A DNA stretch of 23,243 nt from a virus. Location of the stretch: IMG/VR virus record IMGVR_UViG_3300031623_000049, positions 1-23,243 of that record, one strand, 5' to 3'. The translations under genes were made by a program, and so were the position numbers. A model generated the notes under the pieces. It had not been told where the DNA came from and ran no database searches. It worked only from the letters and a program-made list of their open reading frames with translations. Shown here piece by piece: positions 1-7,984 of the stretch (its first letter is position 1; each line of letters starts with the position of its first letter).

Positions 1-186
1 GAAGGAGAAGTGCTATGCGTAGCAAATCCACCCGTACCCATTGTGACTATACAAGGTCAGATAATCAGTGTTTTCCCCTCCATGAAGGTGTGGGGGCAAT
101 GCAGTGCTTTTGTTAAAGGTAAGACCCAGAAGCAAAACCCCCAGCCTCCAGAGATTCTGGAGCCAGACTTAAAGGTGATAAAGTAA
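1..186 (+). CDS. C-terminal end of a phage late protein of unknown function (partial)
   Basis: The frame is open from the first base of the window to a TAA at 184-186, giving 61 residues with no start inside the fragment that is needed to explain it; the gene begins upstream of the window. The fragment has a beta-rich stretch (VTIQGQIISVFPSMKVWG) followed by a Pro/Gln/Lys-rich tail. Its stop overlaps the ATG of the next gene by one base (TAATG), the same junction style used repeatedly in this operon, which supports it as a real gene end. No family is recognised. From its place ahead of tail genes it is probably another virion or assembly protein, but this is inference from context only. Confidence 0.7.
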   Translation, partial: EGEVLCVANPPVPIVTIQGQIISVFPSMKVWGQCSAFVKGKTQKQNPQPPEILEPDLKVIK

Positions 187-578
187 TGGCACACTATGCA
201 CAAGTAGATTCAAGCGACGTTGTTGTTCAAGTCTTAGTGATGGACAATGATAAGGAAACCAATGAAGGAGAAGCGGCTTGCATCTCTTGGCTTCAAACCT
301 ATGTCCACGGGGATAAGTGGGTGAAGACTAGCTACAATAACAACATTCGAAAGCAGTACGCTGGAGCAGGGTATACCTACGACTCTACCAAAGACAAGTT
401 TATTTCTCCACAGCCTTACGCTTCTTGGGCGTTGGACAGTGATGATGATTGGCAAGCACCAATAGCGATGCCCAGCGATGCCAGTGAAGATAAGCAGTAT
501 CGTTGGGACGAGGACGCATACCAAGCCGACAATTCTGCTGGCTGGGTTCGTGAACCCCTACTTGATGGAATGAATTAG
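186..578 (+). CDS. Small conserved phage protein, probable virion or tail-associated component
   Basis: This 130-residue protein begins MAHYAQVDSSDVVVQVLVMDND and contains, in order, a TSYNNNIRKQYAG segment, a GYTYDSTKDKFISPQPY segment and a late WDEDAY segment. This pattern (MAHYAQ, RKxYAGxGYxYD, DxFIxPxPxxSW) is one I recognise as a recurrent small protein of marine tailed phages; its function is not established, although it tends to lie among structural genes. It is soluble, acidic and has no membrane segment. The start is supported by AAAGGTGA about ten bases upstream and by the TAATG overlap with the preceding gene. It probably belongs to the virion or its assembly; tail-fibre association is a guess. 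Confidence 0.75.
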   Translation: MAHYAQVDSSDVVVQVLVMDNDKETNEGEAACISWLQTYVHGDKWVKTSYNNNIRKQYAGAGYTYDSTKDKFISPQPYASWALDSDDDWQAPIAMPSDASEDKQYRWDEDAYQADNSAGWVREPLLDGMN

Positions 579-595
579 AGTAATAGAGAAATGCT

Positions 596-1105
596 ATGGT
601 CGTTGCAGAAACCCTCGCAGGAATTGCCCTTGTTAATAGTGCAGTAAAAGGAATCAGGAGCGTAATCGGAACCGCAAAAGACGTTTCTGAGATAGCGGAT
701 CAGATAGACTCTGTTTTCCAAGGCCGTAAAGAAATTAAACAAACCTCCCATCCTATTGCCAGTAGATGGGATAGTTTATTAGGTAAGACTTTAGGGTCAA
801 CGGGGGATAAGTTTTCTTTAGGCGCGATAGCAAAAGATACCATTGAAGAGAAACTGGCTGAAGAGCAGATGCTCAAAGTTAAGCGGATGATCAATAAAAG
901 ATTTGGCCCAGATACGTGGAACAATATCTTGGAAGAACGTAAAATTAGAATTGAAAAGCACAAGAAACTAATGTTAAAGGAGAACCAGAAGAAAGAAGAA
1001 GCCAGCGAAAAATTATATAAGACACTGGAAACTGTTGCTGGATATATATTTTTAATAGCTGTTATAGGTGGGGTCGGTGCTTATATTTGGTGGGCTAGAA
1101 AGTAA
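596..1105 (+). CDS. Phage protein with C-terminal transmembrane segment, function unknown
   Basis: The 169-residue product has an N-terminal hydrophobic/amphipathic stretch (residues about 3-22), a long charged helical middle rich in Lys and Glu, and one clear C-terminal transmembrane segment around residues 147-166 that ends in WWARK. This suggests a tail-anchored membrane protein or a virion protein that enters the membrane. The ribosome site is weak (GAGA about ten bases upstream). The stop overlaps the next ATG (TAATG). The two-gene membrane cassette formed with the next gene sits just ahead of the tail stabilisation gene, so a role in the tail or genome-entry channel is possible, but no family was recognised. 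Confidence 0.65.
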   Translation: MVVAETLAGIALVNSAVKGIRSVIGTAKDVSEIADQIDSVFQGRKEIKQTSHPIASRWDSLLGKTLGSTGDKFSLGAIAKDTIEEKLAEEQMLKVKRMINKRFGPDTWNNILEERKIRIEKHKKLMLKENQKKEEASEKLYKTLETVAGYIFLIAVIGGVGAYIWWARK

Positions 1106-1455
1106 TGGAGTTAGGAGCTAGAGAAATCCTAACCTTTGCCACTGTTTTAGCAGGATTAGCTGGGACATGGGCCGTTATAAAAAGTACAGTAGCTCGTATC
1201 CAAGAGGATTTAAAGGTTGTGGTTCAAGAAATTGCTAGTTTAAATACAAGGTTAGATGCCACTGAATCAGGAGATGCTGTTATGAAGCATCAGGTTAATG
1301 TGCTAGGGTCGATGTTAAGCCCATCTGAGATGGCGTCAAGATCAAGAGAACTTGAGGGGTTACAGCACCGGGTTAACGCCTTGCGTAGAGATGCAGATAA
1401 TTTACTAAGTATTCATAATGGAAGCCACCAGCCCGTAGCGACTAAGTTGGATTAA
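1105..1455 (+). CDS. Small protein with N-terminal transmembrane helix and coiled coil
   Basis: The 116-residue product has one N-terminal hydrophobic helix (about residues 8-26, ILTFATVLAGLAGTWAVI) followed by a long heptad-like helical region (about 30-105) with Leu/Val/Ile spacing typical of a coiled coil (VVVQEIASLNTRLD; ELEGLQHRVNALRRDADNLL). The topology matches small anchored phage proteins and superficially an inner-membrane spanin, but no partner outer-membrane spanin lies nearby and the gene is far from the lysis genes. It is joined to the preceding gene by TAATG and followed two bases later by the tail stabilisation gene. Function is unassigned. Confidence 0.65.
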   Translation: MELGAREILTFATVLAGLAGTWAVIKSTVARIQEDLKVVVQEIASLNTRLDATESGDAVMKHQVNVLGSMLSPSEMASRSRELEGLQHRVNALRRDADNLLSIHNGSHQPVATKLD

Positions 1456-1457
1456 TA

Positions 1458-3761
1458 ATGAGCTTACAGAACTTAAAATTTCGTCCCGGCATTGTAAGAG
1501 AGACTACCTCTTATACTAACCAAGGTGGCTGGTATGATGGAGATCTTGTAAGATTTAGGTTCGGGTTGCCGCAAAAAATAGGGGGGTGGCAAAGAGTATC
1601 TTCTAATACCTTTCAAGGATCGTGTCGGTCTTTGCATAACTGGATAGCATTTGATGGGTCTGACTATCTTGGGGTGGGGACTAATCTTAAATTCTATATT
1701 GAAAGCGGCTTACAGTTTAGTGATATAACTCCAGAAAGAAAAACATCTTCGCTTACAGCGGCGGCACTGGCTACAGTAAATACCGAGTTTACTGTTACTG
1801 TGACCGACCCTTCTCATGGGGCATTTTTAAATGACTTTGTCACGTTCAGTGGATTAAGTAGTGCTGTTAACGGGATACCTATTGGTAACCTAAATATAGA
1901 GCATCAGATAACCTCACTAGTCGATTCGAATACTTACGTCATTACGCTTTCAGTGGCGGCGACATCGACAGCTTCTGGTTCTGGGGGTGATGCGTTTAGT
2001 GCCATCTACCAAATAAATACAGGTCCCAACTCTACTGCTGGTGGCACTGGATGGGGTGCTGGAATCTGGGGTGGTATTGTAGATGGGGCAACAGCTACTA
2101 CATTAAATGGGGCTATAAGTAGCCCGACCTCTACTGCAAACATAGCCCTGACATCTGCTACGTCGTTCTCCTCAGGAAGCACGACATTAAGTTCAGAACT
2201 TTTATCAAGTGATTCTGCTATTAATGTTGCCAGTGTTTCAAGTTTACCCGCTATAGGCACAGTTAAAATAAACAGTGAAGTTATAAGATACGGAAATATT
2301 ACAGGAACAACTCTGACAGATCTTACTCGCGGAGCATTTGGTACTTCGCCAGCAGGTCATGCGTCTTCTGATGCTGTTACTTATCTAGGTGTTGTTCTTA
2401 TAGATAGCGAACTTATTACCTACACAGGAGTTTCCACTAATGACCTGACTGGCATTACGCGTGGGACGAGAGGGACTAGTGGGGCTACTCACGCAGACAA
2501 TTCTCCTGTGCAAGATGCTCGTGCATTTATTGGATGGGGGGATGCTTCTGCTACGTCTGTAACAACTGAACTTAGGCTGTGGTCCCAAGACAATTATGGT
2601 GAAGACCTGTTGTTTAACGTGAGAGATGGTTCTATATATTTGTGGCAAAAAATTAACGGCCTTACAACTAGAGGTGTTCTTTTATCTTCTCAGACTGGGG
2701 CAATAGATGTACCTACAGTATGCCGTCAGATTCTTTCTTCAGACAGAGACGGTCATGTGATAGCTTTTGGTTGCAACCCTGTCGGTTCCACCACTCAAGA
2801 CCCGTTGCTTATAAGATGGTCTAACTATGAAACTGATTTAGATTGGGAAATAACGGAGAGCGGCACCGCTGGTGATCTTAGTCTTGGGTCAGGATCAGAG
2901 TTCGTTAGAGCGGCTGAGACAAAGAGAGAAGTTATTATCTGGACAGATACTTCGCTACATTCTCTTACGTTTCTAGGCCCTCCTGATACATTTGGTTTAG
3001 CTCAGATCTCAAACAATATTACTATTATTGCACCCAACGCTGTAGCGGCTGTCGATGATGTTATGTTCTGGATGGGACGTGACACGTTTTATAAATATGA
3101 CGGTAGAGTTCAAACCCTAACTTGCGCTGTAAGAGAAAAAGTATTTGGCAATATTAACAGCGATAGATTGAGAACTGTATACGCTGGTGTTAATTCAGAG
3201 TTTACTGAAATAGTATGGTTCTATCCATCCTCTAATGCTACTGAAAATGATTCGTATGTGATGTACAATTACGGAGAAAATGTGTGGTATTACGGAACTA
3301 TGGCACGTACAGCATGGATTGACAGAGGGATTCGGACATATCCTCAATCTACTGGCACAATAAGTTCTCCCTACCTTTACAACCATGAGTTAGGCACGGA
3401 TGCAGATGGAGCCGCAATCTCATCTTATGTGGAAAGTTCTCAGTTTGATATTGGGGAAGGCGAGCACTTTAGTTTTATAGATAAAGTAATACCAGATCTT
3501 ACCTTCGAAGGGTCTACAGTTGATTCCCCTGTTGTTGATTTTACCATGAAAGCGCGTAACTTCCCCGGTGCTAATTACGATGTATCCCAAGAAGGAAGCG
3601 CAACACGGACATCTACGACACCCGTAGAGCAGTTTACTAATCAAATATTTGTTAGAGTTAGGGGGCGTAGTATAGCTCTAAAAGTTTCAAGTGATACAGC
3701 AGGAGTACAATGGAGATTAGGAACTCCGCGCGTTAATCTGAAACAAGACGGTAGAAGATAA
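1458..3761 (+). CDS. Tail stabilisation protein, P22 gp10-like
   Basis: The 767-residue protein opens with LKFRPGIVRETTSYTNQGGW, then YDGDLVRFRFGLPQKIGGWQ. I recognise this as the start of the P22 gp10-like packaged-DNA stabilisation (tail accessory) family of podoviruses; the protein plugs the portal/tail junction after packaging. The body is beta-rich, and the C-terminal half (from about residue 400) has the expected blade-like repeats with many Trp, Tyr and Asp residues (for example RWSNYETDLDWE, MFWMGRDTFYKYDGR, ENVWYYG). The N-terminal third carries an insertion with two adjacent 44-residue repeats. The protein is longer than P22 gp10 (about 470 residues), which the insertion partly explains. 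Its stop overlaps the next ATG (TAATG). Confidence 0.8.
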   Translation: MSLQNLKFRPGIVRETTSYTNQGGWYDGDLVRFRFGLPQKIGGWQRVSSNTFQGSCRSLHNWIAFDGSDYLGVGTNLKFYIESGLQFSDITPERKTSSLTAAALATVNTEFTVTVTDPSHGAFLNDFVTFSGLSSAVNGIPIGNLNIEHQITSLVDSNTYVITLSVAATSTASGSGGDAFSAIYQINTGPNSTAGGTGWGAGIWGGIVDGATATTLNGAISSPTSTANIALTSATSFSSGSTTLSSELLSSDSAINVASVSSLPAIGTVKINSEVIRYGNITGTTLTDLTRGAFGTSPAGHASSDAVTYLGVVLIDSELITYTGVSTNDLTGITRGTRGTSGATHADNSPVQDARAFIGWGDASATSVTTELRLWSQDNYGEDLLFNVRDGSIYLWQKINGLTTRGVLLSSQTGAIDVPTVCRQILSSDRDGHVIAFGCNPVGSTTQDPLLIRWSNYETDLDWEITESGTAGDLSLGSGSEFVRAAETKREVIIWTDTSLHSLTFLGPPDTFGLAQISNNITIIAPNAVAAVDDVMFWMGRDTFYKYDGRVQTLTCAVREKVFGNINSDRLRTVYAGVNSEFTEIVWFYPSSNATENDSYVMYNYGENVWYYGTMARTAWIDRGIRTYPQSTGTISSPYLYNHELGTDADGAAISSYVESSQFDIGEGEHFSFIDKVIPDLTFEGSTVDSPVVDFTMKARNFPGANYDVSQEGSATRTSTTPVEQFTNQIFVRVRGRSIALKVSSDTAGVQWRLGTPRVNLKQDGRR
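2256..2519 (+). repeat. Two tandem 44-residue protein repeats inside the tail stabilisation gene
   Basis: Residues 267-310 and 311-354 of the tail stabilisation protein form two back-to-back repeats of exactly 44 residues (nt 2256-2387 and 2388-2519). Shared positions follow the pattern I.SE.I.Y......LT..TRG..GT....H......V. The DNA has diverged, so the duplication is old. The same type of module occurs in other phage tail and baseplate proteins, where it is thought to be a small beta unit; an adhesin or ring-decoration role here is inference. Confidence 0.75.
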
Positions 3762-4057
3762 TGGCACTCACGGGAGGCTTACCAGTCTTCTCATCCGCTC
3801 CTGAAGAGTATAGCCGGGAGTATATGGATGACATAATAAGGATGCTGAGTTTTTTTGTTTCACAAGTTAACAACCCCGGTAATGTTCGTGGAACAGACAT
3901 GGTACTTACTAACCTTCCTACCAGTGGGTATCTATTAGAAACGGGTTCGGTTTATAATGATGATGGTACTTTGAAAATAGTTCTAAATAATGTAGGATAT
4001 GCTGGTGCTGTTTCAGGTTCCTTTAATATAGGAACCATCACGGTTACAACAAGTTAG
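3761..4057 (+). CDS. Small conserved phage protein of unknown function
   Basis: The 98-residue product starts MALTGGLPVFSSAPEEYSRE, has a short helical segment (residues about 17-38), then NPGNVRGTDMVLTNLPTSGY and GSVYNDDGTLKIV, ending in a small Val/Thr-rich beta region. The LTNLPTSG and GSVYxDxGTLKI pieces recall small proteins often found next to tail genes in marine phage contigs. No enzymatic motif, signal peptide or membrane segment is visible. It is joined by TAATG to the tail stabilisation gene, so it is probably co-translated with it and may be a tail or ejection accessory protein. Confidence 0.65.
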   Translation: MALTGGLPVFSSAPEEYSREYMDDIIRMLSFFVSQVNNPGNVRGTDMVLTNLPTSGYLLETGSVYNDDGTLKIVLNNVGYAGAVSGSFNIGTITVTTS

Positions 4058-4065
4058 GTAGCGAT

Positions 4066-6558
4066 ATGGATTTTAGAGATCGAGCACACGCTCAAGCTAT
4101 TTATGACCAACAAATGTCTATGCTTCAGGGCGACGATCCTAGTTGGTCTAGAGGTTTAATGGATGAAGCTCGTGATGCTGTATCTGGCTTTGATGCCAAC
4201 TTTTGGCCGTATGATTTAAACTCATGGAGGGGTGCTGTTGGGTTGCCTGTAAACTATGGAGATGCTGTAGCGTCACCTCCCTCACAGAATGTTCCGGGTG
4301 GTCGAGTTGATGTGGACTGGAGTGTATTAGATGAGGCGGTAGCAAGAAGCAACGCGATAGATCAAGCGGCGATGGGCGAAGATGATGTTCGTGCACTGAT
4401 GACAGAAAATCTTACTAATGACGAGTATGAAAGGCTGGACACTATGTATATGGGTCTCGCCAAACCTGATGGTGGGGATGAAGGGCCATCTCTTTTAGAT
4501 AGAGGTTTAGGTTTTGTAAAGGACGTGGCGGGAGGATCTCCGTGGGGAGTTGGGGCTACTGTAGCTATGGACCCTGACTTAGATGCTTCTACTAGAGCCA
4601 CATCGTTCCTTCCTGCTTTAGGGGCGGCTTTTGCTCCGGGTATCGGAGGGACTTTAGTTGGTGGTATAGGGTCTATCGCTAATGCAATGGGCTATCATCA
4701 GGACCTTAACGCACCGGGAACATATGGTTTAGGTATTACCTCTGCGGGTAATTTAACAGGGGATACCCAAGATGCTGGTGGGGGCTTTGTGCAGACAGGT
4801 GATCTTAATGTCAGCAATGCCCTACGTGATATGCAATCTAATCAACTTATAGACACACCATTCGGCGCACAAAGAGCTAATGAGGTTGCAGAGATGTATG
4901 CGGAAAACGAAGGGGCCAACCCGTTTGCTTCTGAGGAAGACTTCATGGCGGCGGGTGGAGAAAGCAATCCCTACAGTGCGGATGCTTTGGCTCCCTCTGT
5001 AGATATTGGTAGCGCAATGGCAGGTCTTAGCGATAGATTTGATTTAGATCAATTTAAGTCAAGTGTGGGAGATTTTGACGCTACCAATCAGAGTATGAAT
5101 ACATTTAATATGGGGCCATCGTACAATGCTATAGCTGGCGCTGTCTACGATGCTGGGGGAGGCTATAACGATATAGCTCCAGCAATCGACGCCGCACGAC
5201 AAGCCGCACAAGACGCAATTAATGAACAAGCACGTTTTAGTAACCTAACGACTGCTGAGGTTATGGATGAAAACGCCGCAGGTAATTTTGGTATAGCTGG
5301 AGAGTGGGGAACAGGCGATGCTGGTGACGAAGAATTTTCTTCAGGCGGTTATGTAGATGCCGCACAAAATTTAGCTTCTCAAGGACGAGGTGGTGACACC
5401 ATGCTCATGCACATGCGTCCTGATGAGGTTGCGGGTATGGCGGCTACCGGGACAGTGACACAGAACCCTACCACTGGACTGCCTGAGAACTTCTTAGGCG
5501 GTGGAATTGGTGCGTGGCTTGGCCCTGCGATTGGCGCGGCAATGTTCGGACCGTTAAGTATTCCTGCCACCGCACTTGCTACAGGACTTGGTGCGGCAGG
5601 AGGCCAAACTATTGAAGCGATGGCCCTAGGCACTAAAGATCCTCTCAAGCAGGGGATGATGGCTGGCCTTACCGCTGGCGTAGGAAGTTACGCACTTAGT
5701 GGATTAGGTAGCGCGTTTGGTGGAGGTGCAAGTAGCACTGCTACTAAAGGCGTGGAAGGAATTGGCAATAAATTTGCAAGGTCTCAGGGCGTTGGCATGG
5801 GGAAGCAAGCAGGTGTTTGGTCCCCCGGTGACCACTCAGCAACTTTAGGTGACGTGGCTTTTAGTAATGTAAAAGAGATGCCGTTCTCAGCACCCTTCTC
5901 CCTAGGAGCTTTAGGGTCGTCGATGGCTGACGCAAATAAAGGTGGTATAGATATTACGCCCACTGCTATGGGAGATCCTATTGAGAAGAAAAAGTTCTCT
6001 CGTTCGGCAAGGTATCAACCAACAGGAGACTTCAGGGAATACGGGTTTAATCCTCAGCAACAATTCTTTGGAGCAGGGCAGTATCTCAATGAAGGTGGGT
6101 TAGCTCAAGGCGAATCAATGGCTACACAACTGACGGAGCAAGCTATATCTGCTATCCGGGGTGACCACCCGGAGCCAAAGATAGCGGTGTCCCGTTATAT
6201 AGAAGAATTTGGTGAAGAAGCTTTTAATGGTTTACGAGGTCTGGTTATTCAGGAAGACGAGATGATGCAGATGGCAGAGACAGATGATGGGTTGTTACGT
6301 GGTTCCGATGGTGGAAGAGATGACTTGCGCCGTGGCACCATAGACGGAGACCAAGATGTACGCATTGCAAGTGGTGAGTATATATTCTCGGCAGATGATG
6401 TGGCTCTAGCAGGTGATGGTAATACTGAGGCAGGAGCAAGAAGGCTGGATATGATTAGACGCAACCTAAGAAAGAAAGCAACAGGAACAGAGAAGCGTCC
6501 TGACTATGTAGGTGAAGAAGGAGTTGAAGAAGTATTTGAAGAGGTGATGACGGCTTGA
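4066..6558 (+). CDS. Probable internal virion (ejection) protein, Gly/Ala-rich
   Basis: The 830-residue protein is rich in Gly, Ala and Asp. It has glycine-zipper-like hydrophobic stretches near residues 181-210 and 477-560 (for example GIGAWLGPAIGAAMFGPLS), as expected for phage proteins that insert in membranes during genome entry. A GGYVDAAQN and RGGDTMLMHMRPDEV block (about 430-452) and a C-terminal block near 755-810 (TIDGDQDVRIASGEYIFSAD, then AGARRLDMIRR) match a motif I recognise at the ends of many phage virion proteins (IDGxxPVxLSxGEFVxPAD). No catalytic motif was found. It starts nine bases after the previous gene behind AGGTAG. Together with the three later large proteins it likely forms the ejectosome; the exact role is inferred. 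Confidence 0.65.
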   Translation: MDFRDRAHAQAIYDQQMSMLQGDDPSWSRGLMDEARDAVSGFDANFWPYDLNSWRGAVGLPVNYGDAVASPPSQNVPGGRVDVDWSVLDEAVARSNAIDQAAMGEDDVRALMTENLTNDEYERLDTMYMGLAKPDGGDEGPSLLDRGLGFVKDVAGGSPWGVGATVAMDPDLDASTRATSFLPALGAAFAPGIGGTLVGGIGSIANAMGYHQDLNAPGTYGLGITSAGNLTGDTQDAGGGFVQTGDLNVSNALRDMQSNQLIDTPFGAQRANEVAEMYAENEGANPFASEEDFMAAGGESNPYSADALAPSVDIGSAMAGLSDRFDLDQFKSSVGDFDATNQSMNTFNMGPSYNAIAGAVYDAGGGYNDIAPAIDAARQAAQDAINEQARFSNLTTAEVMDENAAGNFGIAGEWGTGDAGDEEFSSGGYVDAAQNLASQGRGGDTMLMHMRPDEVAGMAATGTVTQNPTTGLPENFLGGGIGAWLGPAIGAAMFGPLSIPATALATGLGAAGGQTIEAMALGTKDPLKQGMMAGLTAGVGSYALSGLGSAFGGGASSTATKGVEGIGNKFARSQGVGMGKQAGVWSPGDHSATLGDVAFSNVKEMPFSAPFSLGALGSSMADANKGGIDITPTAMGDPIEKKKFSRSARYQPTGDFREYGFNPQQQFFGAGQYLNEGGLAQGESMATQLTEQAISAIRGDHPEPKIAVSRYIEEFGEEAFNGLRGLVIQEDEMMQMAETDDGLLRGSDGGRDDLRRGTIDGDQDVRIASGEYIFSADDVALAGDGNTEAGARRLDMIRRNLRKKATGTEKRPDYVGEEGVEEVFEEVMTA
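6539..6544 (+). promoter_or_regulatory. Ribosome binding site supporting the TTG start at 6555
   Basis: AAGAGG lies ten bases before a TTG codon at 6555. There is no ATG or GTG in a suitable place in this frame, and the TTG overlaps the stop of the upstream gene as TTGA. The site therefore favours a coupled, non-ATG start for the GNAT-like gene. Confidence 0.55.
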
Positions 6559-6986
6559 AAATATCTTTAGTTCTTCCCGATGATCTCAAGTCGTTTCATG
6601 ATGAGAACTGGGAAGAAGTAAGTTTACATCTCCAGTCTCCTGTGGAGCAGTCTGGAGGAAGGTATACACTAGAAGATGTTTTTCATTGTATATACAAAGG
6701 AGAGTATCACCTCTGGATAGTATTTGATTCTGATAAACTAAATATTATAGCGGCGGCGGTCACGGGGTTTACTGATTACCCCCGTAAAAGAATGTTAACA
6801 GGTCATTTCCTTGGGGGATCAAGGATGGATGAATGGGTAGAAGAGATGGATACTATTTTTGAGAGATGGGCACGAGACCACGGGGCTAAAGGGATAGAGT
6901 TAACAGGCCGTAAAGGGTGGGGAAAAGCTTTGGATAAACTAGGTTGGAAGAAATCGTTTTTTGTAACGGAGAAAAATTATGAGTAA
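6555..6986 (+). CDS. GNAT-fold (acetyltransferase-like) phage virion-associated protein
   Basis: The 143-residue product has the layout of the small GNAT-like proteins found among internal virion genes of podoviruses: a central strand pair (HLWIVFD, IIAAAVTGF), then LTGHFLGG, a helix with EWVEEMDTIFERWARDHGA, and the closing KGIELTGRKGWGKALDKLGW block. The usual acetyl-CoA-binding Q/RxxGxG/A loop is not evident, so activity is doubtful. It starts with TTG in a TTGA overlap; the first downstream Met lies deep in the fold, so no better start exists. The ATG of the next gene overlaps its end by eight bases. T7-like phages have a protein in the equivalent place (gp13 region) needed for virion maturation; a shared role is inference. 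Confidence 0.7.
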   Translation: MKISLVLPDDLKSFHDENWEEVSLHLQSPVEQSGGRYTLEDVFHCIYKGEYHLWIVFDSDKLNIIAAAVTGFTDYPRKRMLTGHFLGGSRMDEWVEEMDTIFERWARDHGAKGIELTGRKGWGKALDKLGWKKSFFVTEKNYE

Positions 6987-7974
6987 AGGCGGAGGAAGTT
7001 CAGCACCAACGAAACCCGTTTCGCAAACGGTAACACAAACAAACTTACCAGCGTACTTAGAACCTTCAATGAAGAAGATGATAGCTCGTGCGGAGGCATT
7101 GACAGAACCTGATGCGGGCTATGAACGCTATGAAGGTACGCGTCTTGCCCCCTTTAGAGAAGAGCAAGAACAATCCTTTGGGATAATCGGTGATGCTGTT
7201 AGCGCCCCCACTGCGGCTAGTGACAGTGCGGCTAACTATTATGCTGGAATTTTAGGTGCTCAAGGCGATCAGCCTCAAGGTTTCAGGGCCGATACATTAG
7301 CATACGATACCGGGGCATACGATCCTTCGAGTTATTCAGAGTACATGAACCCGTATCTGGAAAGTGTTATAGATGTAAATAGACGGGCAGGACAGCGTGA
7401 GTTTACAGGTCAACAAAAGACTAACGAAGCTGGGCGTATTACACGAGGCACAAGAGGTGGAAGTAGAGCGGCAATAGAGAGGGCTGTTAACCGGGACATG
7501 TTCGAAAGAAGAATGTCTGATCAGGAAAATGCACTTAGAATGGCTGGCGTTACGAGCGCACAGAAAATGTCAGCAGATCAGTTCAATAAAGATCAAGCGG
7601 CAAAGATTGCGGCGGCACAAGCGGGAGCTAAAGAGAGAGAGCTTGAAAGCACCTATGGTTTGAAAGCGGCCCAAGCGGCTATAGCGTCTGATCCTCTTTT
7701 GTTTAAGGGTGCTGTAGAAAGAGCGCAAGCATTAAGCGGAGTTGGTGAGGCTAAGAGAGTAGTAGATCAATCGGCGGCTGATCTTGCTTACACGGATTTT
7801 ATTAGTGAAAGAGACAAGCCAAGAGCGGACCTTAACTATCTTGCCGCAATTCTGCGGGGGGTTCCATCAACGGCTGTGTCGGATGTGATGACATACAAAG
7901 CCCCTGAATCCTTAGGAGGTCAACTGGCAGGTGCTGGCATAAGTGCGGCTGGTCTGTACAAACTATTATCATAG
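6979..7974 (+). CDS. Probable internal virion (ejection) protein
   Basis: The 331-residue protein starts MSKGGGSSAPTKPVSQTVTQ, followed by NLPAYLEPSMKKMIARAEAL and the block RLAPFREEQEQSFGIIGDAV; the middle has YSEYMNPYLESVIDVNRR, then a long Ala/Gln/Lys/Glu-rich helical region (about 140-260). I recognise this N-terminal Gly/Ser/Thr-rich opening and the YMNPYxxxVID element from structural proteins of many podovirus-like phages; the function is not defined beyond virion or ejection protein. A Gly/Ala hydrophobic patch closes the C-terminus. It overlaps the previous gene by eight bases (ATGAGTAA) and has ACGGAGA upstream. Confidence 0.7.
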   Translation: MSKGGGSSAPTKPVSQTVTQTNLPAYLEPSMKKMIARAEALTEPDAGYERYEGTRLAPFREEQEQSFGIIGDAVSAPTAASDSAANYYAGILGAQGDQPQGFRADTLAYDTGAYDPSSYSEYMNPYLESVIDVNRRAGQREFTGQQKTNEAGRITRGTRGGSRAAIERAVNRDMFERRMSDQENALRMAGVTSAQKMSADQFNKDQAAKIAAAQAGAKERELESTYGLKAAQAAIASDPLLFKGAVERAQALSGVGEAKRVVDQSAADLAYTDFISERDKPRADLNYLAAILRGVPSTAVSDVMTYKAPESLGGQLAGAGISAAGLYKLLS

Positions 7975-7984
7975 GCAGAAGAAT

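Noticed and set aside
7943-7984. GTG start extending the 776-aa ejection protein by 14 residues
   Set aside because: It lies within the preceding gene, and the conserved opening (NILRQQDILKGVPD) begins at the ATG at 7985.
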